Positions 55,374 to 64,000 of a DNA stretch of 64,000 nt are shown piece by piece. Position numbers and translations under genes: made by a program. Origin of the DNA: Chimonanthus salicifolius. Lineage: Eukaryota > Streptophyta > Magnoliopsida > Laurales > Calycanthaceae. The number at the start of each line of letters is the position of its first letter. Positions within the stretch are counted from its first letter, which is position 1. The stretch covers positions 13,516,302 through 13,580,301 of the forward strand of contig CM023539.1 of assembly GCA_013350335.1 (NCBI GenBank). Direction: 5' to 3'. The notes beneath the pieces are model-generated. The model did not search any database. It saw nothing but the letters and a program-made list of their open reading frames with translations, and was not told the DNA's origin.

Positions 55374-56483
55374 GGTTCGGCCATACCCCATGGCCGAACC
55401 TCACCCATTTAAACTTTGATAAATCTTTTATTTACTTAATACCATCTAAGTATCCCAAACTTTTCAAATGACACTTGGTAGAGTTCGGCCATACTACATG
55501 GCCGAATCTTACCACCTTAGGTTTTGGCTCATAAGTCCATTCTTTTGATCATTTTATCTTTTCATCCTTATTTACAATAATGCCATTATACTATCCTTTG
55601 CCTAATTTTTCCTTAGACAACAAAGTCCATCACATGACAATTGGTGGGGTTCGGCCACATAACATGGCCGAGCCTCACCCTAAAGATTTTAATCCTATTT
55701 TCCATCATTACCTTAATACTAAATCCATAATTGATGTGATTTCCATCTTTTTGAAAGCCAAACCAAACAACCAAATACTTACATGGGGTTCGGCCATCCA
55801 AGGTGGCCGAACCCTATGTCCATGTTTTGGTCTTCTAAAACATGTTTTTGGTGTTAATTAAACATACAATATCAATATAATATTGCTGTCTTTATACCTC
55901 TTAAACACCATCTAAATCAGTTCATCTACTTGTCCCAAATGACCATATTATTTCATGAAATTCGGCCATCCAAAATGGCCGATCCAAATGGTCCATTTCA
56001 TCAGTTTTGAACCACTGTTTTAAACCATGCTAACTTCAGTCCTTTGTCATACAGATCCATGTTTTTAACCCTTTCCAAAACATGTATTTGAATCTTAAAT
56101 AATAACCCAAAACAGTCCACCAATTTCATGGTTTATATGTTTCAAATACATCAAAACCAAACCATTATTTGCATGGGGTTCGGCCCTCCATGGTGGCCGA
56201 ACCCTATGACCTTTGGTTTTGAATTTCTTAATCATTCATCTATGTCCAAAACAAACTTCCTTATTTATGTTTTAACCTTTTTAAAACACACACTTAAAAT
56301 CATCTAAAAACAGTCCCATATTTGTATGGTTTTAATTTCCAAAAACCATCTAAATAAATCAATTATTTCCATGGGGTTTGGCCATCCAATGGGGCCGAAC
56401 CCTATGGTCCATCTTTTTATCTCATTCATGTACTTCTAACCAATATTTAACCTTTGTTAGATTCGGCCATCCAATGGCCGGAT
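55374..56483. repeat. Array of eight GGTTCGGCC-type hairpins
   Basis: Short inverted repeats of the form GGTTCGGCCAT ... ATGGCCGAACC lie at 55374-55400, 55482-55509, 55648-55674, 55787-55814, 55959-55985, 56177-56204, 56374-56402 and 56460-56483. The arms are 9-12 bp with loops of ~4-8 bp. The intervals are 86-218 bp and share words such as CAATTATTTGCATGGGG and AAAACATG, so the array probably arose by tandem duplication of one hairpin unit and then drifted. Paired changes on both arms are not consistent enough to claim compensation. Confidence 0.88.
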
Positions 56484-57862
56484 CATGATTTAAAAATTGT
56501 TCATCGAAAAACCTACCGTTTCCACGACTCCTCCACTTGATCTTCCCTCCGGCTTGTTCCTTGTCCTTTCTTAGCCTCTCCTTCTTCTTGATTCCTTGAT
56601 GGTCAGGGACTGATTTAAACAACCAGCTGCTGCTCTTGGTAGAAAACGGCAAAGAGAGAAAGAGATAGAATTTTTGACTTTGGATGGAATACCTTGAGGC
56701 CAACTCTTTTGCTCAAGGTATGCTTTTGTCTTGGTGAAACAAATCAATCAAGGACTGATTTCATATCAATAACCAGCTGCTGCTCTTAGTGTTTGGGAAG
56801 ATAAAGAACGACCAAGAGAGAGAGGTAGGAAGAGAAAAACTGAAACTTCTTTGGCTAAATTTCATTTAGCCCATGTGATCTCTTTGGTACCCAAAAATTG
56901 TAACTCCTATTGCATTTATCTTTAACTCTTATTTCATTTGGGGGTTTCATCCTTGAGATGAAACCCTCCAACGTTTTTAACCCTTGACCTTCCATCTAAG
57001 GTGGTTAATCCTCATGGTTCCAATGCATGTAACAATTTTGAATATGAAACATTTATGTAACCTTTATTTCTTAATACCTTCCTTGGGGGTTTCATCTTTG
57101 AGATGAGCCTCCAAGGGTACCCAATTGCCTATGCATATCCTTGTAATTGTTTGCATTCTCTCCTTTATTCATGCATTTGTAACTCTCAAAGCCACCACCC
57201 CTCATATCTCCTTAGTAGCCGTTACATGCATGAAATTGCTCATGCATGCAACCAACGTCCCTTGCAACCCTTGTAACTTCAAAAAGTAACTCCCATTTAA
57301 AATGTAACTCCCATTTTATTCATCACATAAATGGGAGTTACATGCATGGTAATGCCTCCCATGCACCAACGTTTTCCTAGTGTTTGAATTTAAATAACCT
57401 ACAAACCCTCTATCTCTACATCTCACTCATTTAAAAAAATACATATTCATCCAACTCATTTGCCCAACTCACCCAACCTAACTCATTCATTTAATTTAAC
57501 TTAACTAATAAATTCAACTCAACTAAACCCATCATTCATTTCAACTCAAACCAAACTCAAGCAATTAATAAACTTAAATTAACTAAGCTTGAACTCAATC
57601 CATGGTTAATCATGCCATTCACGACCCATTGGGTCCCATCTAGCCATTTAGACCCATTTATCAAAATTTGACCCAAATATGATTCTTGACCCGTTTAATT
57701 TCATCTTATCCATTTATTTATTTTGTAAACAAACTACCATCCTTTGGGTCTTGATTGAGCCATTGACCCATTTAAATTCAAATCAATTTTATCATAATGG
57801 CAATTTCGTAAATATGAATATTTTCATATAAAATGATAACTTTGAAATTCCAGGGTGTTACA

Positions 57863-59540
57863 TAAACTTCTGATTTATGGCGCATTGGAAAAATCCAAGA
57901 GTAACGAGTGTAATCATCAGTAAATAAAACATAATAGCGAAACCAGAAACTGATATGACAGGAGACATCCAAACATCCGAATGAATTAAATAAAATGGTG
58001 TAGGAGTACAATGGGTACTAAGTGAAAAAGGGAGTCTCGTAGACTTGCCCAAAGCACAATCACTACAAAAAGGAGAACGAGAAAACTTAAAAGAAGAGCC
58101 TAAACATTTATTGGTGGCTAAAACTTGAAGCACTTTATTAGAGGGATGTCCAAGACGCTGGTGCCAAACTGACGAAGAAGAGCAGGATGCAGCTAAAGCA
58201 TGGGTGGTGCGAGGAGTGGGCTTGATAGGGTAAAGGCCGACTTCACATTGGCCCTGAAACAAAGGAGCACCAGTACATAAGTCACGAATAACAAAACCCC
58301 AAGGGAAGAAAGTAAAACTAATAGAGTTATCTTTTGTGAATTGAGCAACAGATAACAAGTTTTTGTGCATGTGGGGAACATGGAGAAAATTGGAAAGATG
58401 AAAGGTAGAGGAGTCTGAGGAAAGAGACAAAATACGAGTGTGCGCAATTGGAAGGGAGTCACCATTACTCAGAAGAACTTGATCAGGACCACTGTAGGCA
58501 GACCGAAAGAGGAGTGAGTGGGTATCACCTGTCATATGATTGGTAGCGCCTGTATCAGGGTACCAATTGTGATCAGTTGGAGGAGCAATCTGCAGACCAA
58601 CAAAGGAGGAGGGAAGATCAGTCCCAAACGGAGGCTCTTGCCGGTAGCGCTGATAGCAATTGGAAGCGCTATGTCTATGCTTGGAGCAGATCTGACACTG
58701 AAGGGCAGTAGATGGAGGATGTCCAAGGATACTGGAAGAGTTTGTAGAACGTCCTCGACCACGATTGCCACGACCCCCTCTACCATTGTCAGGGCGACCT
58801 CGACGACCACGATTACCACGAGCATAGGAGCCGCGCCCATGAGATGAGAGAAGAACAGTGTGAGATACGCCGCCAGGGCTATCAGATGGCGTATGCTGTC
58901 CCAAATGTGTGAGTTGGGACTCAAATAATAATAGTCGAGCGCAGAGATCTTGGAATAGCGGAAGTGGAGGGGTGAGGATGGTAGTAGTGTAAAACATGGA
59001 ATAATCGGGGCCAAGACCACGTAGAACAGATGTAACGAGGTCATCATTGGAGACCGGCTGATTGATAGCGGCAAGGGCATCGACAATGGATTTGGCATGT
59101 TGCAAATACTCAGAAATGTTCTTTGTACCTTTAGAGAGAGTGAGTACTTGAATCCGCAAATGAGTGGCATTGGCAAGAGAATGCTGGGAAAAATTGCGTT
59201 GCAGACAGGTCCAAATCTCACGAGAGGTAGAGAGGCCAACAACCTGCGCAAGGACAGGCTCAGAGAGAGTCGCAATAAGAATGCCAACTAGGTTCTGATC
59301 CAATGCAATCCAGACGGTGTATGCTGGATTGATAGTAGATTTGGATTGGTCTTCAGTGGAAAGGTATGGAAGGGGACAGGGAATGGTGCCATCAATGTAA
59401 GGCCAATAATGTTGGCCAAGTAAGAAGGGTTTGATTTGGGCATGCCAAAGAAGGTAATTTGTCTCCGTTAGTTTGATAGAGACAAGATGAGAAAAGTTGG
59501 GAATGGTGATTGTCGGAATAAAGGAGGAAGAAGCAGCCAT
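57863..59540 (-). pseudogene. Copia C: gag, protease and integrase N-terminus
   Basis: An open frame of about 560 codons from ATG 59540, cut by the solo LTR at 57863. Gag: early N-F-S-H-L-V-S-I-K-L-T-E-T-N-Y-L-L-W (the usual copia gag start), then L-L-L-F-E-S-Q-L near residue 205, a Gly/Arg-rich stretch at ~225-260 and a zinc knuckle C-Q-I-C-x4-H-x4-C at ~283. Protease: D-T-G-A-T-N-H-M at ~330. Pre-integrase: W-H-Q-R-L-G-H-P-S and C-S-D-C-A at ~465-500. Core start: H-S-D-V-W-M-S. This part is free of stops. It would be the functional N-terminal half if the solo LTR were absent. Confidence 0.93.
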
Positions 59541-60654
59541 CAGGATAAAAAACCCTTTTTTTTTTTTTTTTTTCTGATGACTCGGGCTAAAGGGCAGGGG
59601 CTATTGGGACTGTCTCTGTTTGTGGTGAACAGCAAAGGGAAAGCTAATGAAAGCAGCAAACGGCTAGCAGCAGAGAGGCTGCTGTCGATCGTGCGGCGGC
59701 AGTTACTCCACCGTCGGCCCTGTCGTCACAGATCTGACGCACGCTAGGGGGACGGCCGGTTGTCTCTGCAAGAGACCAGAACTAGACCGGGAGAGGGAGG
59801 CAGCCGGTCGGTGCTACAAGAGGCCAGATCTGAATCTGGAAGGGTCTGCTGGCGTGGCGGAAAAACAGATCTGTGCCGGCGAGGGAAGAGGCGACAAGAT
59901 CTCGCGCTAAGAAAACCCTGTTTTTTGCTTACAGATCGAGTACAGACCTGGCCTTTCTGCGGAGAGAAGAGCACACCCAGGCAGACTAATCGGAGAAGGG
60001 AAATTCCCAAGCTGGGCTGGAAAGGACTGTAAGGCACTGGGGGAGCATAGAAGACTGGCGGCGGAGAGGTACCGCAGCAGACTGGCAGCTGCTGTGAATC
60101 AGAGAAGACGGGCGGATCTGGAGAAGGAGCGCCGGAGAAGAGAAGAGATCTGATCTACGAATCAGATCTGAGAAAAGAAGGATTGTGCCGGCGAGGTCCG
60201 CGGGCAGAGCAGCAACAAGGAAGCAGTCGGAGATTAGGCCAGATCTGTGAAATCCGGCGAGAACTAGAGGGGTCGGCGATTGCGCAGATCCGGCGAGGAA
60301 AGATGCAGACCTGGTCGAGCCGGAGACCAGGGCAGGAGATCGTGGCCTGGAAAAGGACACAGAGAAGCTGTGGCAATAACCGCGCCGAAGAAAGACAGGG
60401 CGTCGGTGGCAGATCTGGCGAAGAGACACAAGGATCCAGTGGAGGGATCTGTGCCGGAGAAGATGCAGATCAAGCCGAACAAGAGAGGCAGGCGCGGGTG
60501 GGCAGATCTGGGGAGCAGCAGCCAACGGCAAACAGCAGAGAGCAGTCGGGAGGTGAAGAAGAGAAGGGGCTGGGAAGTTGCCACAGTGAACCGGGAAAAA
60601 AAATTATTGTGAAGGCCACGGTAAAAAAAAAAAGGATTTAGAAAATCGAGGTTT
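59541..60654 (-). promoter_or_regulatory. Long GC-rich leader of copia C
   Basis: 1.1 kb between primer site and gag ATG, much richer in G and C than its surroundings. The palindrome AGATCTG occurs at least eight times (near 59731, 59824, 59868, 60147, 60162, 60241, 60410 and 60503), with GGATCTG twice more, and GTGCCGGCGAG recurs at 59873 and 60186. Frames of 60-180 codons exist on both strands but have no domain and reflect composition. A possible packaging or dimerisation leader. Confidence 0.7.
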
Positions 60655-60666
60655 GGCTCTGTACCA
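60655..60666 (-). other. Primer-binding site of copia C
   Basis: The minus strand reads TGGTACAGAGCC with no gap after the 5' LTR. It matches the iMet site TGGTATCAGAGCC except for one missing base. Confidence 0.85.
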
Positions 60667-60815
60667 TGAAGAATGTTGTAACTGTTGGCTCCATGGCCCT
60701 TCTCATTATACAGTGTATATATAGATGTACAGGTCTAAGTATGGAAGCCCTTAATTAGGGAACTTGACAAATATATAATAAGATATACATGGTAGGTCAA
60801 CCCTTCTCTCTAATA
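60667..60815 (-). repeat. 5' LTR of copia C
   Basis: Partner of 51608-51756, 147/149 identical. TATA-like words (TATATATACAC, TATTATATATTTG) lie on the minus strand. The target copy CATCC follows at 60816. Confidence 0.95.
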
Positions 60816-60820
60816 CATCC

Positions 60821-61397
60821 TCATCTAGATTACCATTTAAAAATGCAGTTTTCACATCCATTTGGTGTAACTCTAAGTCATAATGAGCCACCAAAGCCAT
60901 AATAATTCTGAAAGAGTCTTTCTTGGATACAGGGGAGAAAATCTCTTTATAATCAATGCCAGCCTTTTGAGTGAACCCTTTGGCTACAAGTCTGGCTTTA
61001 TACCGTTCGATATTGCCCTTTGAGTCTCGTTTAGTCTTGAAGACCCATTTACATCCAACTTTCTTGTATCCATCGGGCAATTCTACTAAGTCCCAAACTT
61101 CATTCTGGTCCATGGATTTCAATTCATCTATCCATTCATCAGAATTTACACATTTTATGGCTTCTTCATAAGTGACCGGATCTTTAATAGCCCCTAGATC
61201 ATATTCCGACTCTTGTAGATATACCACATAATCATTCGAAATAGCAGGTCTCTTTTGTCTCTGAGACCTTCTTAAGGCTACTTCTTGTGGTTGTTCTATT
61301 ATCGGTTCATCAGTGGTGACAGTCTCTTCCTGTCGGAGTGATTGATCATCCAAATGTTGTGTTGTATCGTTAGGTCGTTCAATGACATTAGGAACAA
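60821..61397 (-). pseudogene. Copia B: linker and RT N-terminal half
   Basis: A minus-strand frame from ~61397 to the copia C insertion. It has S-Q-R-Q-K-R-P, W-I-D-E-L-K-S-M, E-V-W-D-L-V-E-L-P, G-C-K-W-V-F-K-T-K, A-R-L-V-A-K-G-F-T-Q and H-Q-M-D-V-K-T-A-F-L-N-G-N-L at the break. It continues at 51602. A frameshift separates it from the integrase frame near 61400. Confidence 0.92.
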
Positions 61398-62348
61398 CTA
61401 ACTTCTTGAAGTTATAGGTACAGGGACTTGTACCCTCACTTCTTGTATAGATACACTTCTCATAATATCACTCCCACTAACCTCACCATTCTCTATGAAT
61501 CTTGCATTTTCGGTCTCAACTATCCTCATTTTATGGTTTGGACAATAAAACCTATACCCTTTGGATTTTTCAGGGTAACCGATAAAGTAACCACTGATCG
61601 TCCTCTCATCAAGTTTTCTTTCATGTGGATTATAAATTCTAGCTTCTGCAGGACAACCCCACACATGTAGGTGTCTCAAACTGGGTTTCCTTCCTGGCCA
61701 TAGTTCATAAGGAGTTTTAAGAACTGACTTACTAGGAACCCTGTTAAGAATATACATTGCAGTTCTTAAGGCATACATCCACAACATAATGGGTACGGTA
61801 GTATTGCATAACATGCTCCTAACCATATCCATAAGTGTACGGTTGCGCCCTTCAACAACATCATTCTGTTGAGGCGTACCTGGCATCGTATATTGTGCCA
61901 CTATACTGCGACTTTCTACTAATCTAGCAAATGGCCCCGAGTGTTGACCCGTCTCATCATACCTACCATAGTATTCACCACCTCTATCGGATCTAATGAT
62001 TTTCACTTTTCTATGTAATTGCCTTTCTACTTCAGTGATAAAAATCTCTATGAAGTTAACCGCTTGAGATTTATCGTGCAACAGATATACATAACCATAA
62101 CGTGAAAAATCATCTATGAAGGTGATGAAGTAGGATTCTCCACCAAAAGATGGAACATCAAATGGGCCACATATATCGGTATGGATCAGTTCAAGTAGCC
62201 CTTTACTTCTTGTGGCCCCTTTCTTAGTGTGTTTGGTCTGTTTACCCTTAATACATTCCACACACACTCCTAAGTCAGTAAAGTCGAGATTCGGAAGAAT
62301 CTTGTTTTTAACCAGTCTTTCAATTCTTTCTCGGGAAATGTGTCCCAA
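61398..62348 (-). pseudogene. Copia B: pre-integrase and integrase
   Basis: A 316-residue frame: G-H-I-S-R-E-R-I, C-V-E-C-I-K-G-K-Q (zinc-binding pair), the core with D-I-C-G-P-F, F-I-D-D-F-S-R-Y-G, I-R-S-D-R-G-G-E-Y-Y-G (catalytic Asp) and G-T-P-Q-Q-N-D-V-V-E-G-R-N-R-T-L (catalytic Glu), then W-G-C-P-A-E-A-R and F-I-G-Y-P-E-K-S-K-G-Y-R-F. A TAG at ~62358 (W to stop, just before H-K-R-L-G-H) separates it from gag-protease. The catalytic triad is present. Confidence 0.93.
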
Positions 62349-62357
62349 ACGTTTATG

Positions 62358-63640
62358 CTACAAATTTGAAGAGTTTTCATTAATCAACTCACGTTTAATA
62401 CCAACATTATGATGCAGGGTTAGGACAGTATTTGCAAAGTCATTATCAAACTTAATACGATAAAGGCCATCAAATAATAAACCAGACCCAATAAAAGAAG
62501 AAGATTTAAACAAACTGCAATCATTACTACCAAATTTACAATGATAGCCATTAAGGTCCAACTTAGAAATAGAAATAAGGTCTCTAGTTACTGTACGTAC
62601 ATAAAGACAGTTAAATAAATCCAAATGACAACCGGTATCAAGGAAAAGGCGATAGGTTCCAATGGCTTCAACAGGTACTTTTTCCCGGTTACCTAAGTAA
62701 AGGGAGACTTCAGTTGGGTCGATGGTCTGGATTGTAAGGTATCCCTGCATTGTATTAGAAACATGAGTTGTTGCCCCAAAATCAAGCCACCAAGTGTTAG
62801 AGGATACTTCAGTTAAATTAGATTTGAAACATACTGAAATGTAATGAATACCTTTCTTTTTGAACCAAGCCTTCCTCTTATGGCAGTCCTTCTGAAAGTG
62901 CCCTTGCTTTCGACAGAAATGGCACCTCACACCACCCTTTCCCTTGTCATGAGTCTTGGAGGTCGTACTAGACTCGTGTGGCTTTGACATGAATTTCTTA
63001 AATTTCTTGGGCTTCTTTCCTTTCTTACTGGGCCCTTGAGTTGTTAAATGAACTGAGTGATGACCCATTTGCTTAAGTCTGGCCTCCTCTTGGCTTAACA
63101 TGCTAGATAGCTCATTGATCTGCCATTTAACTTTCATGGTATTATAATTAATTTGGAATGGGCCATACTGAGGAGGTAACGAGTTCAGGATGAACTGTAC
63201 CAGAAATGACTTATCTACAGTCATACCTAAGTTCTTCAATTGAGCAACGATATTGGTCATTTCAATCACATGCTCAGACATACCACGACTCCCATTGAAC
63301 TTTATGGTGGTGAGTCTGGCCATAAGAGTCCCGGCTAGGGACTTGTTCGTAGATTTGAATTTGTCTTCTACATTCTTAAGAAAATCTTTTGTAATCTCGG
63401 AGGTGGGTAGAGAAGACCTGATGTTGCTGGCTATTGTCATACGCATGAACTTAAAGCTAAGCCTGTTTGACTTAACCTATAACTCATGGGCTGACTTCTC
63501 TGCAGCCGTACTAGTTTCAGTAATAGTAGGCCTGTCATCTATTAGTCTTTTGTTTAGATCAAGTATACCTAAGTTAAACTCAATCTGTTCTTTCCACTCA
63601 GAAAGTTTAACCCATTCAATATGGGGACAAAGTTAGCTTG
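62358..63640 (-). pseudogene. Copia B: gag and protease region
   Basis: The upstream part (63640-63470) reads F-V-P-I-x-N-G-x-N-type gag text into a stop near 63480. From ATG 63446 there are 362 codons: S-L-A-G-T-L-M-A-R-L, L-N-S-L-P-P-Q-Y-G-P-F, the zinc knuckle C-H-F-C-x4-H-x4-C near residue 176, and W-L-D-F-G-A-T-T-H-V at ~219, where the protease normally has D-S-G-A. The catalytic Asp is kept, with F replacing S. Ends at TAG 62358. Two in-frame stops disable it. Confidence 0.9.
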
Positions 63641-64000
63641 CGTATGCAGTGTGACAGATGAAGATGCTGCAAGATATACATAATATCATGATCACTACTT
63701 AATGCTATGAGTTGTACTTAAATTGAAACACATAAATAATAACTTTAACAAATAGTGTTACTGGTGATCTACATTTGGGTAATCTAATAGTACACTATTT
63801 ATAAACATTATGGTGATTCCCAGTCACCAATAGGACTAACTAATAAAATACAGGTGATTAAATATCACCGTCACCTTTGGGTGTCCAGATAAAATATCAA
63901 CCACAAATACCTATCAATTATCCTATCCCAATCCGTTAACCATTTAGAACGGTGCACCTTTGGGCCAACCTAATATCTTTATGGCTAGGGATTATATTTT
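63641..64000 (-). other. Copia B leader (5' end beyond window)
   Basis: Between gag and the missing primer site. AT-rich, with repeated TCACC/GGTGA words (63750-63900) and CACCTTTGGG twice (63871, 63955). No LTR or primer site is reached. Confidence 0.6.

Larger units (their letters stand above)
54206..57862 (-). mobile_element. Large solo LTR (3657 bp), perfect 5-bp TSD
   Basis: Starts TGTAACGCCCC and ends GGGTGTTACA in plus sense (TG...CA, with a 10-bp inverted end). TAAAC stands on both sides (54201-54205, 57863-57867). The minus-strand start TGTAACACCCTGGAATTTC and end GGCGGGGCGTTACA are the form common in large plant gypsy LTRs, so minus orientation is likely. No gag, pol or primer site lies inside, so it is a solo LTR and not a full element. 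It contains a tandem pair (54925-55070), an eight-hairpin array (55374-56483) and two further short tandem pairs (56608/56752 with ACCAGCTGCTGCTCTT, and 56940/57083 with GGGGGTTTCAT). The gypsy assignment rests on size and end sequence only. Confidence 0.85.
51608..60815 (-). mobile_element. Copia C (with solo LTR inside), perfect 5-bp TSD
   Basis: Inserted in copia B at CATCC (51603-51607 and 60816-60820). The two 149-bp LTRs differ at two positions. In element (minus) sense the LTR begins TATTAGAGAG and ends CATTCTTCA, so the usual leading TG is TA. A primer site TGGTACAGAGCC abuts the 5' LTR and a purine tract TTTGTGGGGGAG abuts the 3' LTR. It has a long GC-rich leader, then gag, protease, integrase, RT and RNase H of the copia order. 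A 3657-bp solo LTR (54206-57862) splits the integrase. Without that insertion, copia C is about 5.55 kb, slightly above the usual copia size. Confidence 0.95.
49375..64000 (-). mobile_element. Copia B: Ty1/copia element, 5' end beyond window
   Basis: A minus-strand copia. Its order in element sense is leader (64000-63641), gag (63640-62358), integrase (62348-61398), RT start (61397-60821), interruption by copia C, RT rest and RNase H (51602-50404), 3' UTR, purine tract and 3' LTR (49998-49375). The 5' LTR and primer site lie to the right of the window. Stops and frameshifts break gag-pol in several places. Copia C is inserted within the RT domain at target CATCC, with exact continuity of the RT text on either side. 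Confidence 0.92.

Noticed and set aside
55374..56483. Hairpin array as a CRISPR
   Set aside because: Plant nuclear context, irregular spacing, diverged repeats, no cas genes, and it lies within an LTR.
54206..57862. Complete element rather than a solo LTR
   Set aside because: No gag, pol, primer site or second LTR inside. TG...CA ends and a 5-bp target copy fit one LTR.
59487..60641. Several frames of 60-181 codons on both strands
   Set aside because: They lie in the GC-rich leader of copia C and have no domain. GC-rich DNA lacks stops by chance.

Overview
This is a plant nuclear window, almost certainly from an angiosperm and probably a eudicot. The evidence is the element content: Ty1/copia elements with tRNA-iMet-type primer sites, L1-type LINEs with a C-terminal RNase H, BED- and TTF-type hAT transposases, Stowaway- and Tourist-like MITEs, a tRNA-derived SINE and a Mutator-like foldback element. 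The AT-rich background and spliceosomal introns agree with this. The species cannot be named from the sequence. I see no intact host gene, rRNA gene, true tRNA gene or CRISPR array.

Layout. 1-13 kb: a decayed plus-strand copia (A) is cut by three insertions: a 5.2-kb hAT with an exact 8-bp target-site duplication (TSD) that carries its own nested MITE, a minus-strand SINE, and a 5'-truncated plus-strand L1. A minus-strand LINE fragment lies to the left. 13-31 kb: LINE and SINE debris, an internally deleted copia with near-identical LTRs and an exact TSD (16441-19162), a Stowaway MITE, three full-length Tourist-like MITEs of one family (a fourth is near 44.6 kb), and long AT-rich stretches without genes. 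31-36 kb: a repeat cluster that received a second hAT (32123-35985, exact 8-bp TSD, TTF/DUF4371-type transposase remnants). 37.5-38.4 kb: an unidentified coding-like fragment split by a 169-bp solo LTR. 38.5-49 kb: several MITE families with recognisable TSDs, and a 1.47-kb Mutator-like foldback element (47066-48539, exact 9-bp TSD) built from long terminal inverted repeats (TIRs) and three internal hairpins. 49.4-64 kb: a minus-strand copia (B) runs off the right edge. Copia C (51608-60815, exact 5-bp TSD) is inserted in its RT, and a 3.66-kb solo LTR (54206-57862, exact 5-bp TSD) is inserted in C's integrase.

The genes do not form a pathway. Every coding region is a transposon gene or remnant, and every one I could follow is broken by stops, frameshifts or insertion. 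The value of the window is the insertion record: several TSDs can be read to the base, which gives a relative order of events. Most unusual are the foldback element with one inverted loop, the eight-fold array of GGTTCGGCC-type hairpins inside the 3.66-kb solo LTR, the AGATCTG-rich leader of copia C, and the gag/PR/INT-deleted copia.
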